NCBI RefSeq assembly: GCF_002188465.1
Contig: NZ_NINW01000041.1
Coordinates: forward strand, 173,332 to 237,331
DNA length: 64,000 bases
Reading direction: 5' to 3'
DNA from: Pigmentiphaga sp. NML080357
GTDB taxonomy: Bacteria; Pseudomonadota; Gammaproteobacteria; Burkholderiales; Burkholderiaceae_B
Shown: piece by piece, positions 35,548 through 44,305 of the stretch
Numbering within the stretch: position 1 is the stretch's first letter
How the letters are laid out: every line of letters starts with the position of its first letter
Made by a program: the position numbers and the translations under genes
The notes under the pieces: generated by a model
The model's input: the letters and a program-made list of their open reading frames with translations, nothing else
Told to the model about the DNA's origin: nothing
The model's database searches: none

Positions 35548-36157
35548 CGACGTCCTCGCCGCGATGGCGCGCTGGCCCGACGTGCCGGACGCCTACGGCT
35601 GGCTGTCGCTCGACGCGCGGGGCCGCTGGCGCCTGCATCCGGAGGGAGACGCGCTCGCGGGCGGCCCCGGAGTGTCCATCTCCAACCCGGGCATCCTCGC
35701 TTTCATCGCACGCAACTATGGACATGACGAGCAAGGACGCTGGTTCTTCCAGAACGGTCCACAGCGCGTCTTCGTCAGGCTCGATGCCGCGCCGCTGATA
35801 CTGCGCCAGGCGGACGAAGCGGGCCGGCTGGCTACCCATACCGACCGCCCGGTGACCCGGGTGGAACGCTGGGCGCTCGACGCCGGCGGCCGCTTGTACG
35901 CCGCGACCGAGCATGGCCCCGGCATGGTCGAAGACCGCTACCTCCCGGGCGTGCTGGAGTTGATGCGCACCGCGGCCGGCCGGCCGCTGCTGGAGGATCC
36001 GCCCGGGTGGCTGGCCGATCCCGGCACGACAGCGGCGCACGCGCCCGAGACGGTACTCTATCCGGCCGTCAACAAGGCGGCCATTCCCCTCGTCCCGCTG
36101 CGCGAACCCGCCAGCACCGCTTTCGGATATATCGAACGGCCGGCGCCGCCGACATAG
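35540..36157 (+). CDS. Conserved protein of unknown function
   Basis: A 205-residue soluble protein starting with GTG at 35540 inside the end of the ThDP-enzyme gene, so the two are coupled. It begins MARWPDVPDAYGWLSLDARG and contains FFQNGPQRVFVRLDAAPLILR. I believe it belongs to a family widespread in Burkholderiales, but I know of no function. No signal peptide, membrane helix or catalytic motif is obvious. The tight overlap may mean it assists the ThDP enzyme, but the order may equally be shared by chance. Confidence 0.75.
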   Translation: MDSDVLAAMARWPDVPDAYGWLSLDARGRWRLHPEGDALAGGPGVSISNPGILAFIARNYGHDEQGRWFFQNGPQRVFVRLDAAPLILRQADEAGRLATHTDRPVTRVERWALDAGGRLYAATEHGPGMVEDRYLPGVLELMRTAAGRPLLEDPPGWLADPGTTAAHAPETVLYPAVNKAAIPLVPLREPASTAFGYIERPAPPT

Positions 36158-36193
36158 CAGGCGGGCGTATGCGCCCCCAGGGGCCGGGGCCGT

Positions 36194-37693
36194 TCAGCTC
36201 TGGAACCGCTTGAGCAGGTCGCGTTCTTCCTTCAGGCGGCGCTGGAGTTCGCGCACCTTGGCATCGATCTGCGATTGCTCGTAGAAGTCCTTGGACGCCG
36301 CGCGCGCCTGCTGCAATTGCTCCACCGCGGCCGGCAGCGCGCCCGTCATGGCGTAATAGTCGGCCATGTTGCGCCGCTCGTTCACGACGCTGCCCAGCCG
36401 CGAATAGCTGACCGCCGCCATCTGATAGAACCGCGGCTCGTCGCTCCACTTGAGCATCTGCTCCTTGAGGAAGTCGACCGCCTCCTGGTTGCGCCCGGCG
36501 CGTTGAAGGGATTCGGCCATGGCCATGGCCAGGCCTCGCTGCCCCGGCCAGCGCGCGTAGGCGCTGCGCGCGAGGCTCACCGCCTGCTGCGGGTCGTTGC
36601 GCGCCAGGGCGAGGTCGATGGCGAGGCGCTCCAGCATGAAATGGCTGCGGGCCCCGGAGGTGGCGCCCAGGTAGGCTTCCTGGGCCTTGTCGAATTCACG
36701 CTGGCGCATCCAGCCGACCGCCGCGCCGTAATAGGCCGCGGCGCGCTCCAGGCCTTCGGTTTCGGCGATCCGGCTCTCGAAATAGCGGATGGCGTCCCGG
36801 GTGTCCTGGCCGCTGGTCGCCTGCAAGATGCGCATCTTGGCGCGCACGAAATAGAAATCGGACGAACTCGCGCGGTTGTGGATGACCACGCCGCGCGCCC
36901 GGTTCTGCATGTCGGACATGCGCTCGATGGACAGCGGGTGGGTACGCGTGAATGCCTGGCTGGTGCTTTCGTTGAGTCCGGAAGCCTGCATCAACCGCCC
37001 GAAGAACGACGCCATGCCGTTGACGTTGTAGCCCGCGCCCTCGAGCATCTGGAAGCCCGTCCGGTCGGCCTCGCGTTCGGCCTCGCGCGAGAACCCCAAT
37101 TGCGAGTTGATGGCCGCGGCCTGGCCGAAGGCCATCGCCGCCTCGGGCGCTTGCGAATTGCCGCGCGCGGCCACCAGCGCGGCCAGCAGCGCCGCGACCA
37201 TGATGAGGCTGTCCTGCTTCTGCTGGACCAGGCCGCGGGCGATGTGCCGCTGCACCACGTGGCCGATTTCGTGCGCCAGCACGCCGGCCAGCTCCGATTC
37301 GTTCTGCGCCGCCACCACCAGCCCGGTGTGCACGCCGATGTAGCCCCCCGGCATCGCGAAGGCGTTGATGGAAGGATCGCGCACGGCGAACACGTGGATG
37401 TTCGGGGTGCCCGCGGGAGCCTGGGCCGACAGCTGCCGCGCGATGTCCGTCAGATACTGGGTGAGGTCGGGATCGTCGAGGTAAGCCGGATCGCGCAGCG
37501 ACTCCATCATGATGGCGTCGCCCAGGCGTTGCTCGAGCCGGGGCGACAGCTCCTGCGCGGACGAATCCCCCAGGTCGGGCAGACCGACCGGCTGGGCGGG
37601 CGCCAGCGCCGGCGCGGCGGCCGACAGCAGGGCCGGCAGCAGCAACGCGGCGGCCTTGCGGCGTAGCGACAGGGGGCGGTGGGAATTCGGCAT
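36194..37693 (-). CDS. M48-family periplasmic metalloprotease with TPR-like tail (BepA-like)
   Basis: A 499-residue exported protease. A signal peptide (to about APAQPVG, residue 35) is followed by the M48 zinc site H141-E-I-G-H145 with the third ligand in EREADRTGF, and a C-terminal helical, TPR-like half (residues about 290-470) ending in a coiled segment (AKVRELQRRLKEERDLLKRF). This is the domain plan of E. coli BepA, which checks outer-membrane beta-barrel and LPS-transport assembly. The ATG at 37693 places the signal peptide at the N-terminus. It is divergent from the rhodanese gene. Confidence 0.88.
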   Translation of the reverse strand: MPNSHRPLSLRRKAAALLLPALLSAAAPALAPAQPVGLPDLGDSSAQELSPRLEQRLGDAIMMESLRDPAYLDDPDLTQYLTDIARQLSAQAPAGTPNIHVFAVRDPSINAFAMPGGYIGVHTGLVVAAQNESELAGVLAHEIGHVVQRHIARGLVQQKQDSLIMVAALLAALVAARGNSQAPEAAMAFGQAAAINSQLGFSREAEREADRTGFQMLEGAGYNVNGMASFFGRLMQASGLNESTSQAFTRTHPLSIERMSDMQNRARGVVIHNRASSSDFYFVRAKMRILQATSGQDTRDAIRYFESRIAETEGLERAAAYYGAAVGWMRQREFDKAQEAYLGATSGARSHFMLERLAIDLALARNDPQQAVSLARSAYARWPGQRGLAMAMAESLQRAGRNQEAVDFLKEQMLKWSDEPRFYQMAAVSYSRLGSVVNERRNMADYYAMTGALPAAVEQLQQARAASKDFYEQSQIDAKVRELQRRLKEERDLLKRFQS

Positions 37694-37809
37694 ACCGGTA
37701 TGATAGCCAGCTTGGGCGACGGGTTCCCGCCGCCGTGTCAAAACGTGAAAAATATACCAATCCGGCCCGCGGCCCGGCCAACCGCGGGGCAAGGCTTACA
37801 GGACACGCC

Positions 37810-38670
37810 ATGAGCTACGGTACCTTGATTTCCCCGCGGGAACTGCACGCGCTGCGGCAGTCCAGCTCCCCCGTCCTCGTCTGCGACTGCACTTTCGACC
37901 TGGCCGATACCGGCGCCGGCGCGCGCGGCTACGCGGCCGGACATATTCCGGGCGCCGTCTACGTGGACCTGGACCGGGACCTGAGCGGCGCCAAGACCGG
38001 CGACAACGGCCGCCATCCCTTGCCCCGGCGCGAGGACGTCGCGGCGCTGATGGCGCGGCTAGGCGCGAGCGACGACACGCAGGTAGTCGCCTACGACGCC
38101 GTCGGCGGCGCGATGGCCGCACGCCTGTGGTGGCTGCTGCGCTGGGCCGGCCATCCGGCCAGCGCGGTGCTGGATGGCGGCCTGGCCGCCTGGCGTGCGG
38201 CTGGGCTTGCGCTCGAGCAGGAGCCGCCCGCGTCGCCGCGGCCGGGCCGATTCACGCTGCGGCCGCCGCTGTCCGCGACCGTGGAATACGACGAGGTGCG
38301 GGCCAATCTCCATGCGCAGGCTCCGCGGCTGGTGGTCGACGCCCGCGCCGCCGATCGCTTCCGCGGCGAGAACGAGACGCTCGACGCCGTGGGCGGCCAC
38401 ATCCCCGGCGCCGTCAACCGCTTCTTCCGCGACAATCTGCAGCCCGACGGACGCTTCAAGAGCCCGTCGCAGCTCAAGGCCGAATTCGACGCACTGCTCG
38501 GCGCCACCCCCGCGAACCGCGTGATCAGCCAGTGCGGCTCCGGTGTCACCGCCTGCCACAACCTGCTCGGCATGGAAATCGCGGGCCTGACCGGAGCGGC
38601 GCTGTATCCAGGCTCATGGAGCGAATGGAGCAGCCGTCCCGGCTCGCCCATCGCAACCGGAGAACGATGA
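37810..38670 (+). CDS. Tandem-rhodanese sulfurtransferase (SseA-like)
   Basis: A 286-residue protein with two rhodanese domains. The N-terminal domain is catalytically silent, and the C-terminal domain has the active-site cysteine C242 in [11 protein letters not shown]. The CGSGVTA loop is that of 3-mercaptopyruvate sulfurtransferase rather than thiosulfate sulfurtransferase. Its stop overlaps the moaC start, and a sulfurtransferase next to a molybdopterin gene is suggestive, though the sulfur for molybdopterin normally comes from a cysteine desulfurase. Confidence 0.9.
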   Translation: MSYGTLISPRELHALRQSSSPVLVCDCTFDLADTGAGARGYAAGHIPGAVYVDLDRDLSGAKTGDNGRHPLPRREDVAALMARLGASDDTQVVAYDAVGGAMAARLWWLLRWAGHPASAVLDGGLAAWRAAGLALEQEPPASPRPGRFTLRPPLSATVEYDEVRANLHAQAPRLVVDARAADRFRGENETLDAVGGHIPGAVNRFFRDNLQPDGRFKSPSQLKAEFDALLGATPANRVISQCGSGVTACHNLLGMEIAGLTGAALYPGSWSEWSSRPGSPIATGER

Positions 38671-39155
38671 TGGCGCAATCCCCCTTGACCCATTTCGATG
38701 CCGCGGGACAGGCCCACATGGTGGACGTGGGAGCCAAGCCCGCGACCGCCCGGGTGGCCATCGCCGGCGGAACGATACGCATGCAGCCCGCCACGCTCGC
38801 ACTGATCCGCGACGGCAGCGCCAGGAAAGGCGACGTCCTGGGGATCGCCCGCATCGCCGCCATCATGGCCGCCAAGAAGACCGCCGAGCTGATTCCGCTG
38901 TGCCATCCCATCCCGCTCACCCACGTCGCCTGCGACTTCGAGCTGGACGAAGCCGAGCACGCGGTGCGCTGCACCGTGCGCGCGGAAACCGTGGGCGGCA
39001 CCGGCGTGGAGATGGAAGCGCTGACCGCCGTGCAAGTCGCGCTGCTTACCATCTACGACATGTGCAAGGCGGCTGACCGCGGCATGGTGATGGGCGACGT
39101 GCGGCTGCTGGAGAAGCGCGGCGGCAAGTCGGGCACCTGGACGCGCGGCGAATAG
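38667..39155 (+). CDS. moaC: Cyclic pyranopterin monophosphate synthase MoaC
   Basis: A 162-residue MoaC: it converts the MoaA product into cyclic pyranopterin monophosphate in molybdenum-cofactor synthesis. Landmarks are [37 protein letters not shown] (active-site K and H) and [19 protein letters not shown] at 38667 overlaps the rhodanese stop; a second ATG follows directly. Another Mo-cofactor gene, mog, lies at 49095. Confidence 0.96.
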   Translation: MMAQSPLTHFDAAGQAHMVDVGAKPATARVAIAGGTIRMQPATLALIRDGSARKGDVLGIARIAAIMAAKKTAELIPLCHPIPLTHVACDFELDEAEHAVRCTVRAETVGGTGVEMEALTAVQVALLTIYDMCKAADRGMVMGDVRLLEKRGGKSGTWTRGE

Positions 39156-39177
39156 CGCCGTCGACCGCCGTTGCCCG

Positions 39178-40230
39178 TCACAGGCTCGACCATGCCGGCG
39201 CCGCCATGCCTGGCGGCGTGGCGGCGCAATAAACGCCGCGCGCGATGGCCCGCGCCAGCACATCGGCCGCCAGCGCGCCCAGCCGGCAGACGATGAAAGG
39301 CCGGGGGTCGACCGGGCCGTCGATCCTGGGCGCCTCGCGCCGGCCGGTCGAGATGGCGAACACCGTGTCGCCGTCGAAGGGAGCATGGATGGGACGAATG
39401 GCGCGCGCCATGCCGTCCTGCGCCATGGTCGCCACGCGCTGCAGCTCGTCCGGCGTCAGGGCGACGTCGGTCGCGATGCACGCGATGGTGGTATTGCCCA
39501 GCGGCCGGGGATCGAGCTTGGCCATCTCCCAGTTCTCGCCCTCGGCGCGCACGTCGGCCATGCCCAGGCCGCCGTACTCGTCGCCGATCTCGAACGCACC
39601 CGCCCAGAAGCGCCTGCCGTGCGGCGCAACCACCGAGCCGAAGCTGTTGCAGGCAACGATGGCCCCGACGGTCATGCCGTCGTGCGTGACGTAGGAAGCC
39701 GAGCCCAATCCTCCCTTGAGCGCTCCCGCAGCCGCGCCGAAGCCGGCGCCATGCGTGCCCAGGGCGAAGATCGCCTCGGCGCGCCGGGCCGCCTGCATCG
39801 CCAGCTCGCGGTAAGGCGGCGCTTCGCCCCAGCGCTTGTCGCCGCCGTTGGCAAGGTCGTAGAGCACCGCGGTCGGCACGATGGGCGACGGGGGAACGCC
39901 GGGTTGGCTCAGCAGCGTGAAGCCTCGGCCCTGGGCGCCCAGCCACGCCGCAACGCCGTCGCCGCTGGCCAGGCCATAGACCGAACCGCCCGACAGGACC
40001 ACGGCGTCCACCGATCTCACGAGGTTGGAGGCTCCCAGCGTGTCCGTGTCCCGCGTGCCCGGCCCCCCGCCGCGTACGTCCACGGCGGCGGCGGCGCGGC
40101 CGTCGGGAAGGATGACGGTTACGCCAGTGCACGCCCGCGCATCGTCCGCCTGGCCCACGCGCAGGCCCTCGACGTCGGTAATCAGGTTGCGGGGGCCAGG
40201 GCGGCCGCGGGGCGCGTCGTGTCGTTCCAT
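39178..40230 (-). CDS. P1-family (DmpA/BapA-type) aminopeptidase
   Basis: A protein of about 350 residues of the self-cleaving N-terminal nucleophile-like P1 peptidases, which release N-terminal D- or beta-amino acids or act on amides. The autocleavage/nucleophile site is the Gly-Ser in AIVACNSFGSVVAPHG; other family segments are VLSGGSVYGLASGDGV and GTHGAGFGAAAGALKGGLG. In-frame ATGs exist at 40263, 40242 and 40230; none has a convincing ribosome-binding site and I use the innermost. It lies 107 bases after an amidohydrolase gene on the same strand and may be the last gene of the ABC-transport operon. Confidence 0.85.
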   Translation of the reverse strand: MERHDAPRGRPGPRNLITDVEGLRVGQADDARACTGVTVILPDGRAAAAVDVRGGGPGTRDTDTLGASNLVRSVDAVVLSGGSVYGLASGDGVAAWLGAQGRGFTLLSQPGVPPSPIVPTAVLYDLANGGDKRWGEAPPYRELAMQAARRAEAIFALGTHGAGFGAAAGALKGGLGSASYVTHDGMTVGAIVACNSFGSVVAPHGRRFWAGAFEIGDEYGGLGMADVRAEGENWEMAKLDPRPLGNTTIACIATDVALTPDELQRVATMAQDGMARAIRPIHAPFDGDTVFAISTGRREAPRIDGPVDPRPFIVCRLGALAADVLARAIARGVYCAATPPGMAAPAWSSL

Positions 40231-40337
40231 GCTGGAGTCCATTCGAAAGGGAGGCGGGGTCATTGTAGGTCCGGCACTTGCCTCGCCGCACGATCAGCCG
40301 TCCGGCATGGCGGGAAACCCGGAGGCCGCGCCATGGG

Positions 40338-41687
40338 CTATGCGTGCCCTGCCTCAGCCAGTGCGCAGTCGAGTTCGGCGAACGACGGCAGGGACTCGGC
40401 CAGCGGACGGCCGCCGCGTACGACGATGCGGTCGGACTGCGGCCGCGCGAGCAGCTCCGGCATGCTGCGTGCATCGAACACGATGAAATCCGCCGCGCCG
40501 CCCTCTTCCAGCATTCCACGGGCGGGATGGCGCATCAGGCGCGCGGGCGTGGCGGTCACGCTGGCGGACCAGTCCGCCGCGGCGCCGTCCAGGTGCCCGT
40601 TGCGCACGCCCTCGCGCAAGACCTCCAGCGGATCGTAGTCGCCGTAGGCATGGAAGGCATCGCCGCAGTTGTCGCTCGCCAAGGCGACCGGAATCCCGTG
40701 GCCGGCGATCTCGTGCAACGGGGCCAGGCCGCGCAGCCGGGGCGTGCGGCCGGCCGAGCGGTCCTGCAGGAACAGGTTGACCAGCGGCAGGCTGACGATG
40801 GCAAGGCCGGCCTCGAGGCAAAGGTCCAGGGCCTGTTCCCGCACGGCCTCCGGCTGGACGGCCAGGCTGCAGCAATGGCCGCAAACGACGTAGCCGCGCA
40901 CGCCCTTCGCCTGCGCGGCGCGGGCCACCTCCCGCAACGAATCGGCCGCCGGTTCGCAGGACTCGTCCACATGGAGATCCACATCGAGGCCATAGCGGCC
41001 GGCCCATCCGAACAACGCGTCCAGCGCTAGCGCCAGGCGCTGCCGCGCGGCCGCGGGCGGCAGGCCGGGAATGCGCGTCACGCCGCCCAGCACGCCGCCG
41101 GATTCGGCCACCCGGCGCACGAAGGCCTCGGCCTGCGCGCCCAGATACGTGTCCATCGGCGCCATGGCCACCATCTGCAGCCGGATCCGGCCCGCCCACC
41201 GCGCACGCAGCGCCTGCATGACGTCCCACGACATGCGGGCCTGCGGCCCCGCGGCGTCCACGTGGGTGCGCAAACCCGCCGTGCCGTGGGCCCATGCGCA
41301 GCGCAGCGCGAAGTCGGCGCGGGTCTCGAGCTCGGCGGCATGCCAGCGGGCATGGTCGGCCATGACGGCCTTGACCGCTCCCAGCAGCGTGCCGTCCGCG
41401 TTGGGCGCGCGCGCCAGCGTATGCGTCTTGTCCAGATGAGTGTGCAAGTCGTGGAAGGACGGCCAGACCTGTCGCCCGGCCAGGTCCAGCACGGCGCCGG
41501 CCCCAAGCCGGCCCACCGGCGCGATGGCGCGCAGCCGGCCACCTTCCACCGCGAGGTCCACGCGCGCCAGTCCCTGCCCGTCGGCCAGCGCGCGCAGCGC
41601 GGTGGGCAGGAGTGCCCGCGGCACCCGCGCATCGCGCAGGATATAGTCCCCGACAGCCTGCGCGAGCCGCTCGCCGACGGCTCTCAC
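40338..41687 (-). CDS. Amidohydrolase, cytosine deaminase-like
   Basis: A 449-residue amidohydrolase with the metal site H82-x-H84 in LHTHLDKTH, further ligands in DVDLHVDES and CGHCCSLA, and the catalytic aspartate in ALASDNCGDAF, a set characteristic of cytosine deaminase and related N-heterocycle hydrolases. I chose the GTG at 41687 because it overlaps the intended permease stop as GTGA; a TTG at 41717 is the only longer alternative. It is encoded in the same operon as an NMT1-type ABC importer, so it probably hydrolyses the imported heterocycle or its breakdown product. Confidence 0.85.
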   Translation of the reverse strand: MRAVGERLAQAVGDYILRDARVPRALLPTALRALADGQGLARVDLAVEGGRLRAIAPVGRLGAGAVLDLAGRQVWPSFHDLHTHLDKTHTLARAPNADGTLLGAVKAVMADHARWHAAELETRADFALRCAWAHGTAGLRTHVDAAGPQARMSWDVMQALRARWAGRIRLQMVAMAPMDTYLGAQAEAFVRRVAESGGVLGGVTRIPGLPPAAARQRLALALDALFGWAGRYGLDVDLHVDESCEPAADSLREVARAAQAKGVRGYVVCGHCCSLAVQPEAVREQALDLCLEAGLAIVSLPLVNLFLQDRSAGRTPRLRGLAPLHEIAGHGIPVALASDNCGDAFHAYGDYDPLEVLREGVRNGHLDGAAADWSASVTATPARLMRHPARGMLEEGGAADFIVFDARSMPELLARPQSDRIVVRGGRPLAESLPSFAELDCALAEAGHA

Positions 41688-42474
41688 GACTCGCGCTCCA
41701 TCGCGCTTTCGTGCCAACGGCGCAGATGCGCTGCGAGGTCCACGACGTCGCCAGGAAGATCAGTACGCCGGTACATGAAATCAGCAGCAGCGCGGCGAAC
41801 ATGCGCGGCGTCTTCAACTGGTAGCCAGCCTCGAGGATGCGATAGGCCAGTCCCGAGCCCTGCCCGCCGGCGCCGGCCACGAATTCCGCCACCACCGCGC
41901 CGATCAGCGACAGGCCGCCCGAAATGCGTACGCCCGCGAGGAAGTACGGCATGGCCGATGGAATGCGCAGCCGCCGCAGCGTCTGCCCGGGAGTGGCCCC
42001 GTAGAGCCGGAACAGGTCGCGCAGATTGTGGTCGGCGCTGTTGAGGCCGACGATGGTATTGGAAAGGATGGGAAAGAACGCCACCAGCCAGGCGCACACC
42101 AGCAGCGCCACCTGGACGTTGTCCACCCAGATGATCAGCAGTGGCGCGATGGCGACCACCGGCGTGACCTGCATGATGACGGCGTACGGGAAGAACGTCA
42201 GTTCTATCCATTTGGACAGGCTGAACAAGAGCGCGATGGCGCCGCCCACCAGCACGGCGCTGGCGAATGCCGCGGCGGTGATCTTCAGCGTGACCCACAG
42301 GGCGGCCGACAGGAGCGGGCCGTCCTCGACCAGCGCCCGGGCGATGGCCGCCGGCCCCGGCAGGATGTGCGGCGAGACGTGCAAGCCGCGCACGACGGCC
42401 TCCCACAGGACCAGACTGAGCACGCCCATGGCGACGGGCAGCACGATGCGCGCGGTGCGGAGCTTGGAATTCAT
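41684..42474 (-). pseudogene. ABC-transporter permease with a C-terminal frameshift
   Basis: An SsuC/ThiX-type permease with about six membrane segments and the EAA-like loop (FRLYGATPGQTLRRLRIPSA). The span from ATG to expected stop is 791 bases, one short of a whole number of codons. The normal frame reads to LIFLATSWTSQ, whereas the family's closing sequence LRRWHESAMERES and its stop are in the next frame, so about one base is missing near 41735. Read as it stands, the frame stays open through the amidohydrolase gene to 40354. The lesion hits only the last 15 residues after the final helix, so partial function is conceivable. It overlaps both neighbours by four bases. Confidence 0.8.
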
Positions 42475-43235
42475 GCGTTCATGGCCTTTTCGAGCGCTTC
42501 GGAAGTCTGCCGGCACAGGTGGGCGTATTCGGCCGAGGTGCGGAATGCCTCGCCGCGTTCGGCATGGGGAGCGATCGCCAGGTCCGCGTGCAACCGCCCC
42601 GGGCGGGCGGCCATCACCACCACGCGCTGCGACAGGTACACCGATTCGAACACCGAGTGCGTCACGAACACGGCGGTAAAGCGCTGGTCCTGCCACAGCC
42701 TCAGCAAATCGTTGTTCAGCTTGAAGCGGGTAATCTCGTCCAGCGCGGCGAACGGTTCGTCCAGCAGCAGGACCTGCGGACGCGTCACGATCGCGCGGGC
42801 GATGGACACGCGCATTTTCATGCCGCCCGACAGCTCGCGCGGCAAGGCATGCTCGAATCCCTTCAGGCCGACCTTCTCCAGCGCCTGCGTTGCGCGCTGC
42901 CGGGCCTCGTCGCGCGGCACGCCGGCGAGGTCGAGCGGCAGCGTGGTATTGGCCAGCGCCGTCTCCCAGGGCATGAGCGTAGGCTCCTGGAACACGAAGC
43001 TGATCGCGCCCTTCGCATCGTGCCGCACGACCTCGCCCGCGGTGGGCTCGGCCAGTCCCGCGATCATCCGCAGCACGGTGCTCTTGCCGCAACCCGAAGG
43101 ACCCAGCAGGCTGACGAAGCTGCCTCGCGCCAGGCTCAGGCTCAGGCCTTCGATCGCCAGCGTGCCATTGCCGAAACGCTTGGATATGCCCCGGAGTTCG
43201 AGCACGTCGCCGGTATTGTCGAGTGCGGCACTCAT
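42471..43235 (-). CDS. ABC-transporter ATP-binding protein (SsuB/TauB/ThiZ type)
   Basis: A 254-residue ATPase. Walker A is GPSGCGKST (about residue 45), the Q-loop is FVFQEPTLMPW, the signature is LSGGMKMRVSIARA, Walker B is VLLLDEPFAALD and the switch histidine follows in VFVTHSVFES. It belongs to the nitrate/sulfonate/taurine/pyrimidine importer group. It overlaps the permease and the substrate-binding gene by four bases at each end, so stoichiometry is probably set by coupling. Confidence 0.92.
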   Translation of the reverse strand: MSAALDNTGDVLELRGISKRFGNGTLAIEGLSLSLARGSFVSLLGPSGCGKSTVLRMIAGLAEPTAGEVVRHDAKGAISFVFQEPTLMPWETALANTTLPLDLAGVPRDEARQRATQALEKVGLKGFEHALPRELSGGMKMRVSIARAIVTRPQVLLLDEPFAALDEITRFKLNNDLLRLWQDQRFTAVFVTHSVFESVYLSQRVVVMAARPGRLHADLAIAPHAERGEAFRTSAEYAHLCRQTSEALEKAMNA

Positions 43236-44245
43236 CGCATGCCGACCCGCTTGTTGACGAACCGCAGGGTGTACGCCTTGCGCACGTCCACCCCGGCCGG
43301 CAGCACGCCCACGTCCACCATGGACTTGTAGAAGTGCTCCCAGCGCGCGTCCGTCATGGCGCCTATGCCCATCCTCCTGGCATCGCCGGAGTCGACCAGG
43401 CCGCGTTCCTTCATGGCCTGGATGGCGAAGGCGATCTGGTCGTCCGTCATTTCGGGATTGTTGCGCTTGATCAGTTCATTGCCGGGCGCGGGATCGTCGT
43501 ACAGGTAGCTGTACCAGCCTTCAATGGAGGCATCGACGAATTTCTGCACGAACTGCGGACGCTTCTCGACGTTGTCGCGCGTCGTGACGATGGTCGTCAT
43601 GTAGGGGTCCCAGCCATAGTCCGCCAGCAGGAAGGACACCGGGTCCCGTACGCCTGCCTTCCTGAGCGCCAGCGGCTCGTTGGTGACGAGGCCCTGCTGC
43701 ACGACCCGCTTGTCGGCCAGGAACGGCGCCAGCGAGAACGTATACGGCTTGACCTGGTCGTCGGTGAAACCGAAGCGGCCGCGCAGATAGGGCCAGAACG
43801 TCGCCATGCCGAGCGCGCCGACCAGCACCGTCCGGCCCTTGATCTGCTCGATCGAATCGACGCCCTGCCCCGGATGGGCGATCAGCACGCGGGGATCCTT
43901 CTGGAAGACCGCGGCCACCGACATCAGCGGCGCCCCTTCGCGCGCGGCATTGAGCGACGTGCCGCTGCTGCCGGCCGTGAAATCCACGCGCCCGGCCAGC
44001 AGCATGGGCGTGGGGTTGCTCTGAGGATTGCCCAGGCGGATCTCCACGTCCAGCCCGTGCTTGCGGTAGATGCCCTTGGCCAGCGCCTGGAAGAAACCGC
44101 CCCACTCGGCTTCGGCCCGCCAGCCGATGAACATGACCGCTTTCTCGGCCGCCGGCTGCCGGGCGCCCGCCAGCCCGGGTTGCGCGCAGGCCAGCGCTGC
44201 GCAGAACGCAAGCGCGCGCCGGATCTTGGAATTCGACTGCCTCAT
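43232..44245 (-). CDS. NMT1/THI5-like ABC substrate-binding protein
   Basis: A 337-residue receptor with a signal peptide (cleavage about residue 27, GLAGARQPAAEKA) and the NMT1-like fold: EAEWGGFFQALAKGIYRKHGLDVEI, then GRVDFTAGSSGTSLNA. Family members bind thiamine-pyrimidine precursors, riboflavin, nitrate or sulfonates. Together with the cytosine deaminase-like enzyme in the operon this points to a nitrogen heterocycle. ATG at 44245 is preferred to one at 44272, as the signal peptide begins there. Confidence 0.88.
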   Translation of the reverse strand: MRQSNSKIRRALAFCAALACAQPGLAGARQPAAEKAVMFIGWRAEAEWGGFFQALAKGIYRKHGLDVEIRLGNPQSNPTPMLLAGRVDFTAGSSGTSLNAAREGAPLMSVAAVFQKDPRVLIAHPGQGVDSIEQIKGRTVLVGALGMATFWPYLRGRFGFTDDQVKPYTFSLAPFLADKRVVQQGLVTNEPLALRKAGVRDPVSFLLADYGWDPYMTTIVTTRDNVEKRPQFVQKFVDASIEGWYSYLYDDPAPGNELIKRNNPEMTDDQIAFAIQAMKERGLVDSGDARRMGIGAMTDARWEHFYKSMVDVGVLPAGVDVRKAYTLRFVNKRVGMR

Positions 44246-44305
44246 GATGGTCCCCCCGACTGTAGAAAACACCGCAACCGTCGCCGCGCGCGGCGAGCCC
44301 GTTCC

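Noticed and set aside
40354..42474. A continuous frame joining permease and amidohydrolase regions as one protein.
   Set aside because: The part after the permease is out of frame with the real amidohydrolase and has no domain; it is the product of the frameshift.
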